A stretch of 64,000 nt of DNA from an uncultured Bacilli bacterium (GTDB lineage Bacteria > Bacillota_I > Bacilli_A > RF39 > UBA660). Each line of letters opens with the position of its first letter. Position 1 is the first letter of the stretch. The notes under the pieces are model-generated. The model did not search any database and was not told the DNA's origin. It was given only the letters and a program-made list of their open reading frames with translations. Location: positions 1 through 64,000 of the forward strand of contig CAKPFD010000003.1 in NCBI GenBank assembly GCA_934149515.1. The letters run 5' to 3'. The translations under genes were made by a program, and so were the position numbers. Positions 7,224 to 16,722 of this stretch are shown piece by piece.

Positions 7224-9774
7224 GTATGGTATTACTGGTATTCTTTTACTATTTTGTTATTTTTTCATGGCTCCAACGACAAAGGCGGAAAATAATTTGT
7301 GTAGTGCTTCTTATGTAGAATCTACTTATATGGATAAGATAACATATGAAAAAAATGGTAATATAGCCTCATTTAAGGGTGCTAAGGGTCTTTCTTATCA
7401 AACTAGTGCCGATGCTACTAGAAAGTATCCAGATGAAGCTGGTAATTTTGAAGTGGCAATTCCGGAAGGGGATCAGTTAGAGGTTTATTTTTACTTAGCT
7501 GCTAATGATGGTAAGTGTGAAGAAAATCATTTAATTGGTTCTAATACTGTTTTTGCGGATGCTTCTAGTAAAAATAATTTATATGATGGAATTTGTGCTA
7601 GTTATCGTAGTAAGTGGTCTAATAATGCAACGATGAAGGCTGCTGTTCCTTATTGTTTTTCAGAAGTTACTTCTTATCAATATGATGAACAAACAGTAAG
7701 AGGCTGGATTCAAACGGCTGAAGCTTTATATGAATCAACGATCAATAAACAATCAACCATTACTAAGGATTCTTCTAATGTCGATAATGTCAATGTTGGT
7801 GGGTTAGTTTGTGATTATTATTCTGATGGTAATAAAAAAACGTATTCCCATACGGAAGATGTAACGGATTCTACGTCTAGTTGTCGTCAAATTTGTAAGG
7901 AAACGGTTACTGTTGAATTTTCTTCTCCTGTTGCAACGCAGTCTGGTATGTGTTTTCAATATTTAGTGAAATTAGATTCTAAATTAGAATGTGAACATGT
8001 CTATACAGCACCACTTCCAACAAGACCTAGTGTTTGTGTGGCGAATGCTGCTTGTCAGACGGCTTATGGTATTAGTGAAAATGGTGGTCCAACAGAAGAT
8101 TTTGATGCTTGTGTGTTAGAATGTGATAATGGTAAGTATAGTCAGGCTTGTATTAATCAATGTTATCAAAAAGTATATGGTACTAGTAATAATGCAAGGG
8201 ATGATATCATTACCAATCGTGGTTTGTTCCAAAATGGTAATACCGTCTTTTCTAAAGCTAATTTTATGGCTAATGAGTCTTGTTTGACACCAGAGAGTGT
8301 TGATCCGAATAATGCAAATCAGATTCAAGCTCTATATTTACAACATCAACGTGATCCAGGTGGAAGATATGTGACTGATAGTAGTGGAAAAACACACTGG
8401 CAAAAGGCAAGCAGTGGTTGTGCTAGTACGCTTGGACAGTATTATTTTACAAGTGTTACCTCTACTCGTAATACGGTTTTAAAAGTTCATGGTATTTGGA
8501 ATAATGGTCTTGGAACAGCAAGATATTGTAGTAATGATAATGATGGTTTTTTACGACTTTGTAGTTTAAATGGTAGATATTATTCTTGTACTGAAAATTG
8601 TTGGTGGCAAAATCAATGTGCTAGTGATTCTGTTAGTAGTGAAACAGTTGCTCAAGCAACGTATGAACAAGCGTTAAAAAATTACTATGCTGCTAAAGCA
8701 AATTGTGAAAATAAAGCACCAACTTGTTCAAATAAAACAGCAACTTATAAAATGTCCGTTGATAACGAAGGAAAAACAACTACTTATCAAGCAACACAAA
8801 GACAAAATAGTTCTAATACAAGTGGTGATGATTTAGTAAAATCTTCTAGTGGTTATTGTTTAGGAAGTGATACATCCTCTAGAAATAATGGCTCTTACTA
8901 TTCATTACAGCTAAATTTCCCAAAACAATATATTCATAATAAAACAGGAGAAGTGACGACGAATGTTACCTCTAATAATCTTCCATTTTATACAGCAGTA
9001 GGTGATAAATTTTGTACGAAATTGACATCTAAAAACATTAACAGTAGTTGGTATGATTGGAAAGTGAATCAAAATAGTAAAAGTTTAACAGCTAGTGAAA
9101 AACAAGCGATTACAGATACAATTCAAAATAATATTACAACATCTGTTTCTGATTTTGGTTATTTTGGTTGGAACTTTGATATTTCTTGTTTTTATGCCTT
9201 AATTAAAAATCCAGGGAAAGATAATCCAAAAGATGGGGATAATCCTTCCAATGTTACGAATGATTTTATTTTTCGAACGATTTCTTTAAATGATGTTTTT
9301 CCTGCTAGTAAAAATGCTTTGAATGGTCGGGATCCTAGATTTAATTGGAGTTGTGCAGCGACGAATTTAACGAATAAAAATTATCCTGTTCAACCAATTG
9401 CTTTAACAAAAAAGATTGAAAACAGAGGGGAAAAGATTTATAATGAATCTAATAGTAGTGAGTATTTAGATTATGAAATTATTTTGACACCTTCTACTAT
9501 TCAAAAGATCCGTAATGAGTATAATAGTCGTTATCAAAATTATTCTTATGTGAAGGAAGATCAAAATAATGATATAGCAGTTTCTACTTCTTCTAGAGTG
9601 GCTGGTGTAACGGTTTATAATAGTTCTTTCTTACATCGTTTCTTAGGTAGTGATGTGGTAAAAAAATCTGGTCTTATTGGTTGTAATAATCAATCTAGTG
9701 CAACAACTTGTGATAATGCTATCGATACGGATAATGCTTGTTATAATGAATATATGGCACAATCGGTAAAATAG
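7210..9774 (+). CDS. Large secreted Cys-rich protein
   Basis: The 854-residue product has a signal peptide (K-K-Y-K-Y-G, hydrophobic core, cleavage near T-K-A). A long Ser/Thr/Asn-rich body follows with many cysteines, several in C-x3-C or C-x4-C spacing around residues 270-330 and 440-500. No transmembrane anchor or sorting signal is seen at the C-terminus. I do not recognise the family. Its place between the sortase and the Tad genes suggests a surface or pilus-associated component stabilised by disulphides. The ATG at 7210 is chosen because GGAGG precedes it with 9-nt spacing; a GTG at 7201 would also read in frame. Confidence 0.75.
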   Translation: MKKYKYGITGILLLFCYFFMAPTTKAENNLCSASYVESTYMDKITYEKNGNIASFKGAKGLSYQTSADATRKYPDEAGNFEVAIPEGDQLEVYFYLAANDGKCEENHLIGSNTVFADASSKNNLYDGICASYRSKWSNNATMKAAVPYCFSEVTSYQYDEQTVRGWIQTAEALYESTINKQSTITKDSSNVDNVNVGGLVCDYYSDGNKKTYSHTEDVTDSTSSCRQICKETVTVEFSSPVATQSGMCFQYLVKLDSKLECEHVYTAPLPTRPSVCVANAACQTAYGISENGGPTEDFDACVLECDNGKYSQACINQCYQKVYGTSNNARDDIITNRGLFQNGNTVFSKANFMANESCLTPESVDPNNANQIQALYLQHQRDPGGRYVTDSSGKTHWQKASSGCASTLGQYYFTSVTSTRNTVLKVHGIWNNGLGTARYCSNDNDGFLRLCSLNGRYYSCTENCWWQNQCASDSVSSETVAQATYEQALKNYYAAKANCENKAPTCSNKTATYKMSVDNEGKTTTYQATQRQNSSNTSGDDLVKSSSGYCLGSDTSSRNNGSYYSLQLNFPKQYIHNKTGEVTTNVTSNNLPFYTAVGDKFCTKLTSKNINSSWYDWKVNQNSKSLTASEKQAITDTIQNNITTSVSDFGYFGWNFDISCFYALIKNPGKDNPKDGDNPSNVTNDFIFRTISLNDVFPASKNALNGRDPRFNWSCAATNLTNKNYPVQPIALTKKIENRGEKIYNESNSSEYLDYEIILTPSTIQKIRNEYNSRYQNYSYVKEDQNNDIAVSTSSRVAGVTVYNSSFLHRFLGSDVVKKSGLIGCNNQSSATTCDNAIDTDNACYNEYMAQSVK

Positions 9775-9787
9775 GAGGTAGTAGCGT

Positions 9788-10246
9788 ATGAATAAAGCAA
9801 CTTTACTAGTTGGTGTGATTGTTTTATCACTTTTAACGTTTGGAATCATTAATATTACCCAAAATTATCAAACAGGAAATGAACTTGATTATTACTTGTT
9901 AAAAGAAACAACCGAAGCAGCTATGGGAGATGCTGTTGATATTGGATATTATCGCTTGTCTGGTTTATTACGGATTGATAAAGAAAAGTTTACAGAGAGC
10001 TTTGTTAGACGCTTTGCTCAAAATGTCAACAATGATCGAAGTTATCGGATTCGTATCTATGATATTAATGAAACACCACCAAAAGTCAGTGTGAAAATTG
10101 ATTCTACAACTGCTGCTACTTTCAATAGTGAAACACTTGGTATTAGTAATCAAATTGATGCAATCTTAGAATCAAAATATCAAGAAAATCGTCTGATTAC
10201 CGATATGATTCGATCTGGCAAACTAGATTATAGTGAACTTGAGTAA
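9788..10246 (+). CDS. Pseudopilin-like single-span protein
   Basis: A 152-residue protein with a short polar N-terminus, one hydrophobic segment (about 5-24) and a mainly alpha/beta outer domain. The size and layout are those of TadE/TadF-type minor pseudopilins, but no clear processing motif is seen. It starts 13 nt after the previous gene behind a strong GGAGG and precedes cpaB by 35 nt. It is assigned to the pilus on context. Confidence 0.55.
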   Translation: MNKATLLVGVIVLSLLTFGIINITQNYQTGNELDYYLLKETTEAAMGDAVDIGYYRLSGLLRIDKEKFTESFVRRFAQNVNNDRSYRIRIYDINETPPKVSVKIDSTTAATFNSETLGISNQIDAILESKYQENRLITDMIRSGKLDYSELE

Positions 10247-10281
10247 GTAAAGTTAGAATAAAAAGGAAAGAGGGAAGAAAA

Positions 10282-11103
10282 ATGAATAATTTAGTTATTG
10301 GAATGAAGAAATTTTTTACAAATAAGAATACCGTAACGGTGGTTGGAGTGTTAGCTGCTGTTATTGTATTATATGTTGGTTATAATATGCGAATTAAACA
10401 AGCTATTAATCCAATTAGTGTGCCTTATGCTAAACAAACTATTAATCCTGGTGTTCAAATTACTGAGGATATGATAGGCACAATGGAAGTGCCACCTTCA
10501 ATGTTAAAAGGAGATGTTATCCGTAATAAAGCGTCTGTTGTTGATAAGTATTCTTATTCTGATAGTGTTATCCCAGAAGGTAGTTTGTTTTATAAGAGAA
10601 GTGTTGTGGAAAAAGAACAATTACCAGCAAGTATTGTGTTAGATTATCCAAAAGGGTATGTTTTATATAACTTAGATGTTACGATGGCTAGTACTTATAG
10701 TAACTCTATTTATCCTGGTAATTATATTGATATTTATTTAAAAGTGATGAATCGTATTGATGAAAATTCAACATCAACAGTAACAGATAAAATCATGATT
10801 GGTAAGTTATTAGAAAATGTCAAAGTACTTGCCGTTTATGATAGTGAAGGAAATAATGTGTTTGCTAACTTAGATGAAAAGAAAACACCAGCTCAAATTA
10901 TTTTTGCGGTACCAGAAGAGCATCATATCTTATTGCGTAAAGCGAGTTATTTAAGAGCATATGAATCTGAAATTATTCCAGTACCAACAGCTGAAAGTTA
11001 TGAAGAAAAACCAGGAGATGTGAAGTTATCTAGTGAAGATTTGAAATCATTTATTAATAATGTAACAGCAATGACAGAAGCTGATTTAAAAGCACAACAA
11101 TAA
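10282..11103 (+). CDS. cpaB: CpaB/RcpC-like SAF-domain pilus assembly protein
   Basis: CpaB proteins sit at the outer face of Tad pilus machines and help guide the fibre. This 273-residue protein has one N-terminal span (about 18-38). A SAF domain follows, seen in the A-x-x-T-I-N-P-G-V-Q-I-T-x-x-M pattern at about 50-70 and an I-P-E-G-S-L stretch near 100. A second beta-rich domain carries I-Y-P-G-N-Y-I-D-I-Y (about 145-155). It is immediately followed by the Tad ATPase gene, which is the usual order. A Gram-positive cell has no secretin for it to dock on, so its partner may be the peptidoglycan layer. Confidence 0.82.
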   Translation: MNNLVIGMKKFFTNKNTVTVVGVLAAVIVLYVGYNMRIKQAINPISVPYAKQTINPGVQITEDMIGTMEVPPSMLKGDVIRNKASVVDKYSYSDSVIPEGSLFYKRSVVEKEQLPASIVLDYPKGYVLYNLDVTMASTYSNSIYPGNYIDIYLKVMNRIDENSTSTVTDKIMIGKLLENVKVLAVYDSEGNNVFANLDEKKTPAQIIFAVPEEHHILLRKASYLRAYESEIIPVPTAESYEEKPGDVKLSSEDLKSFINNVTAMTEADLKAQQ

Positions 11104-11124
11104 AAAAGGAAGAAGGGGTTAGTT

Positions 11125-12249
11125 ATGAATGAAGCGATTTTTGATAAACTGGATTTTGGGCCGTTTCGTCCTTTGATCGATGATGATGATATTACCGATA
11201 TTTCTTATTGTAATCATGGACAAGTTTGGATTCGCTCCCTTACATATGGTTCTAAACGAGTAGAAGTACCTGGCCTTGATGATGCTTTTGTAGAAAAATT
11301 AGCATTCCAATGTTCTAATGTGATGGGTACTACGTTTAACAATGCAAAACCATTTTTAGATGCTGAAAGTAGTGAACTTCGTTTGAACTTCGTCCATGAA
11401 TCTATTGCAACGAATGGAATTGCTACTGTTATTCGTAAAACGCCAGCAAAGATTCGTCTTTCTAAAGAAAAATTATTGGCAGAAGATTATTTTACAGCTA
11501 ATATTCATGATATTTTGTTAAAGTGTGTGGAAGGTCATTGCAATATCATTGTCAGTGGAGAGACTGGTAGTGGTAAAACAGAGTTTGTTAAATATTTGGC
11601 TAGTCATACGAAAGAGAATGAAAAGATTATTACGATTGAAGATACCCTTGAATTACATTTGGACAAGATTTTTCCACATCGTGATATTGTAGCGATGAAG
11701 ACCAATAATGTGGCAAGTTATACCGATGTGTTGGTTACTTGTATGCGTCAGAATCCCAAATGGATTTTATTATCAGAAGTTCGTAGTGCGGAAGCTGTTA
11801 CAGCTGTTCGTAACTCGATATCTTCAGGACATAATATCTTATCGACAATCCATGCGGATAAAGCCAGTGCCATTCCTTATCGTATGTATTCCTTACTAGA
11901 AACAGATATTGATGTTTCACAGTTTTTAACAACTATCTATCGTTATATTCAATTAGGAGTTCATATTAAGGCGTATTATAGTAAAGAATATGGTAAGTTT
12001 CATCGTGAAGTTGATGAAGTTGTTGAATTTTATGTGGATGAAAATAATCAACCACAAACCCATATTTTATATCAGAAAACATTTGGTAAGAACCCTGTTC
12101 AAAACATGCCAAGTGCTCATTTAAGAGAATATCTTGAAAATCAAAATATTTCTATTGATTCCCTTATTACTAATCAAGATTCTATGGGAAGTATAGCAAA
12201 GGAACTTGATTCTACGGTGGCAGATCAATTTTCTGGCGAAATTTTATAA
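11125..12249 (+). CDS. cpaF: CpaF/TadA-type secretion ATPase
   Basis: This is a VirB11/CpaF-family hexameric ATPase that would power pilus assembly from the cytoplasm. The 374-residue protein has the Walker A G-E-T-G-S-G-K-T (Lys151), an Asp box I-T-I-E-D-T-L-E, a Walker B-like W-I-L-L-S-E (Glu218) and a His box S-T-I-H-A-D. The N-terminal domain contains the D-D-D-D-I-T-D-I pattern typical of the family. CpaF proteins are usually longer; this one lacks most of the N-terminal extension. It is followed after 13 nt by tadB. Confidence 0.93.
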   Translation: MNEAIFDKLDFGPFRPLIDDDDITDISYCNHGQVWIRSLTYGSKRVEVPGLDDAFVEKLAFQCSNVMGTTFNNAKPFLDAESSELRLNFVHESIATNGIATVIRKTPAKIRLSKEKLLAEDYFTANIHDILLKCVEGHCNIIVSGETGSGKTEFVKYLASHTKENEKIITIEDTLELHLDKIFPHRDIVAMKTNNVASYTDVLVTCMRQNPKWILLSEVRSAEAVTAVRNSISSGHNILSTIHADKASAIPYRMYSLLETDIDVSQFLTTIYRYIQLGVHIKAYYSKEYGKFHREVDEVVEFYVDENNQPQTHILYQKTFGKNPVQNMPSAHLREYLENQNISIDSLITNQDSMGSIAKELDSTVADQFSGEIL

Positions 12250-12262
12250 TAGGAGTGGTGCT

Positions 12263-13156
12263 ATGGTATTTTTTATCTTATTGCTCATTGCAATTTTAGT
12301 TCTTTTATATCGAAATTATAAAGGACAAAATGTCTATAAATATATTAGTGAACAAGCAAGTGCTATTTACCAACGCTTTGCTCCTTATTCGTTTAAAGTA
12401 GTACGTGAAAAGACTAAGGAATTAGGACAAGAATATACACCAAGACAATATATGATGCAAGTGCTTTTGATGGGAGGATTTGCAGGTGTTGTTTCGTATT
12501 TATACTTTTATAATTTGGTAATTTCTTTAGTGTATGTTCTTATAGCAGTTGCTACGATTCCATATTTAGCTTTTTTACGATGTAAGCGAGTTTATAGTGA
12601 GTATATCTTCGAACAGGTTCAAGTGTATACCACCAATACCATTATGGAATTTGCGACAACGCAGAGTTTCGTAAAGGCTTTAGAAGGAGTAAAGGATTCT
12701 GGTGTTTTGGAAGATCCAGTGTTAAGTGATGTTCAGACGATGATCGATATGGCGTATGAAGATGGCTCTATTGATGCAGCGATTGAATACATGAATGGGA
12801 AATATCCTTATTACATCGTTAAAAATATGCATCAATTATTCTTACAAATTACCAAAGAAGGTGCTAGGGATACAGGAGAAAGTTTGGAAAACATGCAACT
12901 TGATATCGATACACTAGTGGAAAGTGTTTATCGTGATCGAATGGATAGAGCAAACTTTCATAAAAAGTTTTTACAATATGGTGTTATGCTTTATTTAATG
13001 GTAATGTTAGTGCAATATATGTTAGGTAGAGATAATTATATTGCACTACTTAGTGAAGGATATGTCAAAGTATTATTGCATGGTATTATTATCTTTAATA
13101 GTTATTTCCTATTGAAAGGTGAGAAATACTATAATGAGAATGTGGGGGTTGAGTAA
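12263..13156 (+). CDS. tadB: TadB-like inner-membrane platform protein
   Basis: A 297-residue member of the type II secretion F superfamily. It has membrane spans at about 2-18, 75-95 and 95-115 and two near the C-terminus, with the conserved helical cytoplasmic domain between them (T-N-T-I-M-E-F-A-T...A-L-E-G-V). It would form the platform that CpaF turns or drives, paired with TadC. The ATG at 12263 has AGGAG at 12251-12255; a longer frame would overlap cpaF and lacks such a site. Confidence 0.85.
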   Translation: MVFFILLLIAILVLLYRNYKGQNVYKYISEQASAIYQRFAPYSFKVVREKTKELGQEYTPRQYMMQVLLMGGFAGVVSYLYFYNLVISLVYVLIAVATIPYLAFLRCKRVYSEYIFEQVQVYTTNTIMEFATTQSFVKALEGVKDSGVLEDPVLSDVQTMIDMAYEDGSIDAAIEYMNGKYPYYIVKNMHQLFLQITKEGARDTGESLENMQLDIDTLVESVYRDRMDRANFHKKFLQYGVMLYLMVMLVQYMLGRDNYIALLSEGYVKVLLHGIIIFNSYFLLKGEKYYNENVGVE

Positions 13157-13158
13157 AA

Positions 13159-13938
13159 ATGGAAATTGTAATTGTTGCTGTTATCCTCTTTTTTGTTTTA
13201 ATTTATAATAAAACAATTGATGAGCGACGTTTTATTCAAGATAACCGTCATTATTTTGAAATTTTACGAGAAGATGATTATAACTTTTTAGTATATGCAA
13301 AATATGGAGAAGATGCAAAACCAGATGTTTTGTTCCAAAAACGCATTTCTTATGGAATTGTCATTATGTTTGTTTTCATGTTTTTATTTCTAGATTCCCT
13401 TAATCTTTTGAATATCGTCTTAGCGTTTTTAATTGGTTTTTTGGTATTTAAAATGCCTTATCAAACGTTAAAAAAATACTATAAACAACATTTGCATGAA
13501 ATTGATATTATGCTACCATACTATTTAAAGAGTTTAGAAATATTGATTCAGCATTATACAGTACCAGTTGCCATTGGTAAAAGTATTGAAGATGCACCAG
13601 ATATTTTTAAACCTGGGTTAAGAGAATTGATTGAAAAAGTTAATTCAGGTGATAGTAGTATTACACCATATATGGATTTTGCTAATCAATATCCCGTAAG
13701 AGATTCTATGCGAATGATGCGTTTATTGTATCGTTTAGGAATTGGCGGTCAAGAAAAGAAACAAGAAAGATTGTTGATGTTTTCTAAAACAGTTTCTAAT
13801 TTGCAAGCGAAAGCTCGTGAAACAAAATACAAAGAGCGTCTTTCTAAGATGGAATCACAAACACTTATCATGCTTGTTGTCACTGGTATTTGTGTCATGG
13901 TTATTATCTTGACATCTATGTTTACAATGCTTGGTTGA
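13159..13938 (+). CDS. tadC: TadC-like inner-membrane platform protein
   Basis: A 259-residue type II secretion F-type protein. It has an N-terminal span, two spans at about 70-110, a cytoplasmic helical domain (L-P-Y-Y-L-K-S-L-E...G-I-G-G-Q-E-K-K) and a C-terminal span (about 232-255). It starts 2 nt after tadB, as expected for a translationally coupled TadB/TadC pair. It ends at TGA, one of the few TGA stops here; the frame meets TAA one codon later. Confidence 0.82.
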   Translation: MEIVIVAVILFFVLIYNKTIDERRFIQDNRHYFEILREDDYNFLVYAKYGEDAKPDVLFQKRISYGIVIMFVFMFLFLDSLNLLNIVLAFLIGFLVFKMPYQTLKKYYKQHLHEIDIMLPYYLKSLEILIQHYTVPVAIGKSIEDAPDIFKPGLRELIEKVNSGDSSITPYMDFANQYPVRDSMRMMRLLYRLGIGGQEKKQERLLMFSKTVSNLQAKARETKYKERLSKMESQTLIMLVVTGICVMVIILTSMFTMLG

Positions 13939-13958
13939 CATTAAATGTGAATTCGTTG

Positions 13959-13987
13959 GTTACAAATGATTATTTATCTGTTATAAT
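13959..13987 (+). promoter_or_regulatory. Promoter for the pilin-like gene
   Basis: GTTACA (13959-13964), a 17-nt spacer and a perfect TATAAT (13982-13987) lie 35 nt before the ATG at 14022. A separate promoter is expected if the main pilin is needed in larger amounts than the motor. Confidence 0.6.
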
Positions 13988-14021
13988 AAAGTTAGAAAAT
14001 AGGAAGGAGAATAAATAGAAT

Positions 14022-14252
14022 ATGAAAGAAGCGACTGGAGAGTTAAATATGACAGTTATTACCATTTTATTGATAGGAGCAGTTTTAACTTTTGCTTGGA
14101 TATTATGGGATAAGGTAAAAGCCAAAATTGAAAATCAATGGGATAATGTCGATAAAGTTAACAGCGAACAAAAAGGTCAGTGGGGTAAAACTGGTTATCA
14201 TTATACAGATGATCATTCTATTGAATATGCTGGTTATATAATGAATTGGTAG
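14022..14252 (+). CDS. Small pilin-like protein (candidate main Tad subunit)
   Basis: A 76-residue protein with a short N-terminus ending in T-G-E-L-N-M-T, a hydrophobic helix (about 11-30) and a short polar tail rich in Trp, Gln and Tyr. Size, topology and place between tadC and a TadE-like gene suggest a Flp-type pilin. The Gly followed by Glu could be a processing site, but the match to the Flp consensus (G then E at +5) is poor, and no prepilin peptidase gene is in the window. It has its own promoter and an AAGGAG ribosome site. Confidence 0.6.
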   Translation: MKEATGELNMTVITILLIGAVLTFAWILWDKVKAKIENQWDNVDKVNSEQKGQWGKTGYHYTDDHSIEYAGYIMNW

Positions 14253-14269
14253 TAAAGGGAGTGGAATAG

Positions 14270-14737
14270 ATGAGAGATGCTTTTGGTAGTTTAATATCGA
14301 TACAAGTTATATTGGCGTTTGTTTTGCTAATCAATGGCTATTTAGCGTACTCTGTTAATTATACAAGAGCATTTCGCGTCAAAAATGGAATTATCAATAT
14401 TATTGAACAATATGAGGGACATACAGAAGCAGCAAAAGATAAAATTTCCACTTATACCGATGATATGAAGTATCATGTTCCTGCTGAAATGATGAATACA
14501 GAATCATTAAGAGATTATGAATGCATTCAAACAGAAGGTTATTGTATTAAAAAAACAGCAGTAGCAGCTACCGATCCAACAAGTGATGGTTATCGTGGAG
14601 CATATTATAGTGTGGTAACATTTGTTAATATTGATATACCTGTATTGAATAAATTTATTCGACTTGGTAGTTTCTTACAAGTAAAAGGAGAAACAAAAAC
14701 AATTTATAGTACTGGTACAGATAGTGAATTAGAATAA
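14270..14737 (+). CDS. TadE-like pseudopilin
   Basis: A 155-residue protein with an almost uncharged N-terminal helix (M-R-D-A-F-G-S-L then hydrophobic, about 6-28). A globular outer domain with two Cys (in E-C-I and Y-C-I) follows. This is the TadE/TadF-like minor pseudopilin architecture. It lies 17 nt after the pilin-like gene and 21 nt before the TadZ-like gene. Confidence 0.6.
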   Translation: MRDAFGSLISIQVILAFVLLINGYLAYSVNYTRAFRVKNGIINIIEQYEGHTEAAKDKISTYTDDMKYHVPAEMMNTESLRDYECIQTEGYCIKKTAVAATDPTSDGYRGAYYSVVTFVNIDIPVLNKFIRLGSFLQVKGETKTIYSTGTDSELE

Positions 14738-14758
14738 AAATAAGGGGATGAGAAATAA

Positions 14759-15736
14759 ATGAATGTCATTATTGCAAATGAAGCAAAAGATATGTTAGCA
14801 CAACTTGATATTGATGTTATCAAAAGTATTACTGGTGTGCATAGTGCAGATGAAATTGTTAATATGTTTAAAAACTTCTTTTATGCAAGAATGATTTTGG
14901 ATGTAACAGCAATTGAAGATTATGATAATATTACAAATATTCAAAAAATATCTATTGGCTTAGATGCGGATAAAATTATTTTAGTATTACCAAATAATGA
15001 AATGTCAACATCTAGTGGTTATTTATCTAAATTGATATCTATGGGTATTTATAACTTTACGACAAATCTTGAAGGTGTAAAGTATTGTCTTTCGCATCCG
15101 AATACTTATAAAGATGTTGCACATATTCAACAATTAAATGATCTATCTAGTACTATTAATGAAAAAGCAGTTGGTGGTTCTAGAATTATTGGTATTAAAA
15201 ACATTACTGATCATGCAGGTAGTACAACACTTATTTATATGCTAAAAAAAGAATTAGAACAGACTTATGGAATGAGTGTTGTTGCCATTGAAATTAATCG
15301 TCATGACTTTATGTATTTTAATGATAAAAATATGATTTCTGTTACGAATGAAGAATTGATGGCTGAAATTGTAAAACATAAAGATGCTAGTATTATTTTG
15401 ATTGATTTGAATGATTCAGATAATGATGGTGTATGTTCTGATGTTTTATATTTATTAGAACCATCTAGTCTTAAATTGAATAAATTAATGCGAAGAAACC
15501 GGAAGGTTTTTGAAGAATTGAAAGGGAAAAAGATCGTGTTAAATCAAAGTTTATTGACAAGTCATGATGTCATGGATTTTGAATATGAAGGAAAGACAAA
15601 AGTATTTTATAATTTACCACCTTTAAATGATCGAGTAAAAAATCCTAGTTTAAGTGATTTTTTAGTTAAACTTGGCCTTTTGAATAAGACTGAAGAAAAA
15701 GAAGAAGGAAAGATTTTTGGTTTGTTTAAACGTTAA
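14759..15736 (+). CDS. TadZ/CpaE-like ParA-family protein
   Basis: TadZ/CpaE proteins are deviant ParA/MinD ATPases that place the pilus at a cell site. The 325-residue product has an N-terminal receiver-like domain (about 1-125) and a ParA-like domain beginning I-I-G-I-K-N-I-T-D-H-A-G-S-T-T (about 142-156). The usual K-G-G-x-G-K-T P-loop is degenerate here (D-H-A-G-S-T-T), so ATP binding may be weak or lost. That is common in atypical TadZ members. It is the last gene of the Tad block before a promoter and the T4SS genes. Confidence 0.7.
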   Translation: MNVIIANEAKDMLAQLDIDVIKSITGVHSADEIVNMFKNFFYARMILDVTAIEDYDNITNIQKISIGLDADKIILVLPNNEMSTSSGYLSKLISMGIYNFTTNLEGVKYCLSHPNTYKDVAHIQQLNDLSSTINEKAVGGSRIIGIKNITDHAGSTTLIYMLKKELEQTYGMSVVAIEINRHDFMYFNDKNMISVTNEELMAEIVKHKDASIILIDLNDSDNDGVCSDVLYLLEPSSLKLNKLMRRNRKVFEELKGKKIVLNQSLLTSHDVMDFEYEGKTKVFYNLPPLNDRVKNPSLSDFLVKLGLLNKTEEKEEGKIFGLFKR

Positions 15737-15740
15737 AATA

Positions 15741-15769
15741 TTGACAAATTGGAAAAATTTTTATATGAT
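15741..15769 (+). promoter_or_regulatory. Promoter for the VirB2-like gene
   Basis: A perfect TTGACA (15741-15746), a 17-nt spacer and TATGAT (15764-15769), 26 nt before the ATG. This is one of the best consensus promoters in the window. Confidence 0.75.
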
Positions 15770-15795
15770 GTTAGTAGTGAAGGAGAGTATGTGAT

Positions 15796-16152
15796 ATGAA
15801 ACTTTTAAATTTTATGCAGTTAGCAGAAGAAACGGTTGATATTGATCCAAATTGTCAGGGGTTAGGCTTCATTGTTAAAATTGTTAAGCATGGGATTTTT
15901 CCGATTTTGCAAATTGGTATTCCTATTATATTAATTGTATTAGGCACGCTTGATTTAGGTAAAGCAGTTATTTCCTCAGATGAAAAAGAAGTAAAAGCAG
16001 CACAAAGTAGATTGATGAAAAGATGTATTTATGCAGTAGCCGTTTTCTTTATTGTTACTATTGTTCAGTTAGTGTTTAATTTAATTAATAATGTGGCTGC
16101 AAGCAATGCTGGTGATTTGACTGGTTGGTGGACATGCTGGTCAAATATTTAG
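15796..16152 (+). CDS. VirB2/TrbC-like two-span protein
   Basis: A 118-residue protein with two hydrophobic helices (about 30-55 and 76-98) joined by a short charged loop. This is the hairpin topology of VirB2/TrbC pilins of type IV secretion systems. The loop S-S-D-E-K-E-V-K-A-A-Q-x-x-L-M-K-R closely matches the C-terminal part of the protein at 18970-20085, so the two are related. A strong promoter of its own suits an abundant structural subunit. There is no cleavable signal peptide. Confidence 0.65.
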   Translation: MKLLNFMQLAEETVDIDPNCQGLGFIVKIVKHGIFPILQIGIPIILIVLGTLDLGKAVISSDEKEVKAAQSRLMKRCIYAVAVFFIVTIVQLVFNLINNVAASNAGDLTGWWTCWSNI

Positions 16153-16181
16153 TTAGTAAATATTAAAGGTAATCGTTAGGG

Positions 16182-16207
16182 AGACTTATAAGAGTCTTCT
16201 TTTATTA
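16182..16207 (+). terminator. Weak terminator-like hairpin
   Basis: AGACT (16182-16186) and AGTCT (16193-16197) flank a 6-nt loop, followed by a T-rich stretch. It would partly insulate the VirB2-like transcript from what follows. Confidence 0.4.
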
Positions 16208-16599
16208 TGTCCTGGATAGGAATATAATAAAAATTATCGCTGGTGCGGGTGAGAGTTGAAAAAACGATGGTGAAAGTTCTTTATCTCATACACGATGGAA
16301 TTGCCAATATCACATAATCTTTACTCTAAAATATTGAAGGAAAGTAATATATAAAAAATTACGCCGTGATATTGGAATATATTTAAGAAGACTATGTGAT
16401 TATAAGAAAGTTGAGATAATAGAAGTACAAGCATGTTCAGACTCTATATACACGTGTTAGAGTAAAATAGGTGTATCATCATTTATGGGATATTTAAAAA
16501 AATTTGTTGATGATTTTCGAACGTTAATGAATAATCTTTCTTGTTTTTTATTATGATATTTGGTATGATATGTTCTAAGGTGGAAGAAGGTGAAATGTT
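16208..16599. other. Gene-free stretch with nested inverted repeats
   Basis: No convincing coding frame is seen. CCAATATCAC (about 16304-16313) is repeated inverted as GTGATATTGG (about 16366-16375). CACATA just inside the first arm pairs with TATGTG near 16396-16401, and ACTCTA/TAGAGT flank a short loop at about 16440-16465. The repeats suggest a folded transcript or the remains of a small mobile element. I cannot tell which. Confidence 0.35.
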
Positions 16600-16722
16600 A
16601 TGGAAGATATTATAAATGTTTCTTTAATAATAAATCAAATTAGTCACCATAATGAATCAACGCTTGTTAACATAAAGCTAACAGGTGGGTATTTATTTAA
16701 CATAACAAAAATGTATCTATAA
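16600..16722 (+). CDS. Possible 40-residue small protein
   Basis: A 41-codon frame beginning M-E-D-I-I-N-V-S and ending T-K-M-Y-L, preceded by GAAGGTGA at good spacing. The composition is half hydrophobic, with no clear domain. It lies 64 nt before the effector-like gene and reads in the same direction. It could be a leader, a chaperone-like small partner, or chance. Confidence 0.3.
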   Translation: MEDIINVSLIINQISHHNESTLVNIKLTGGYLFNITKMYL

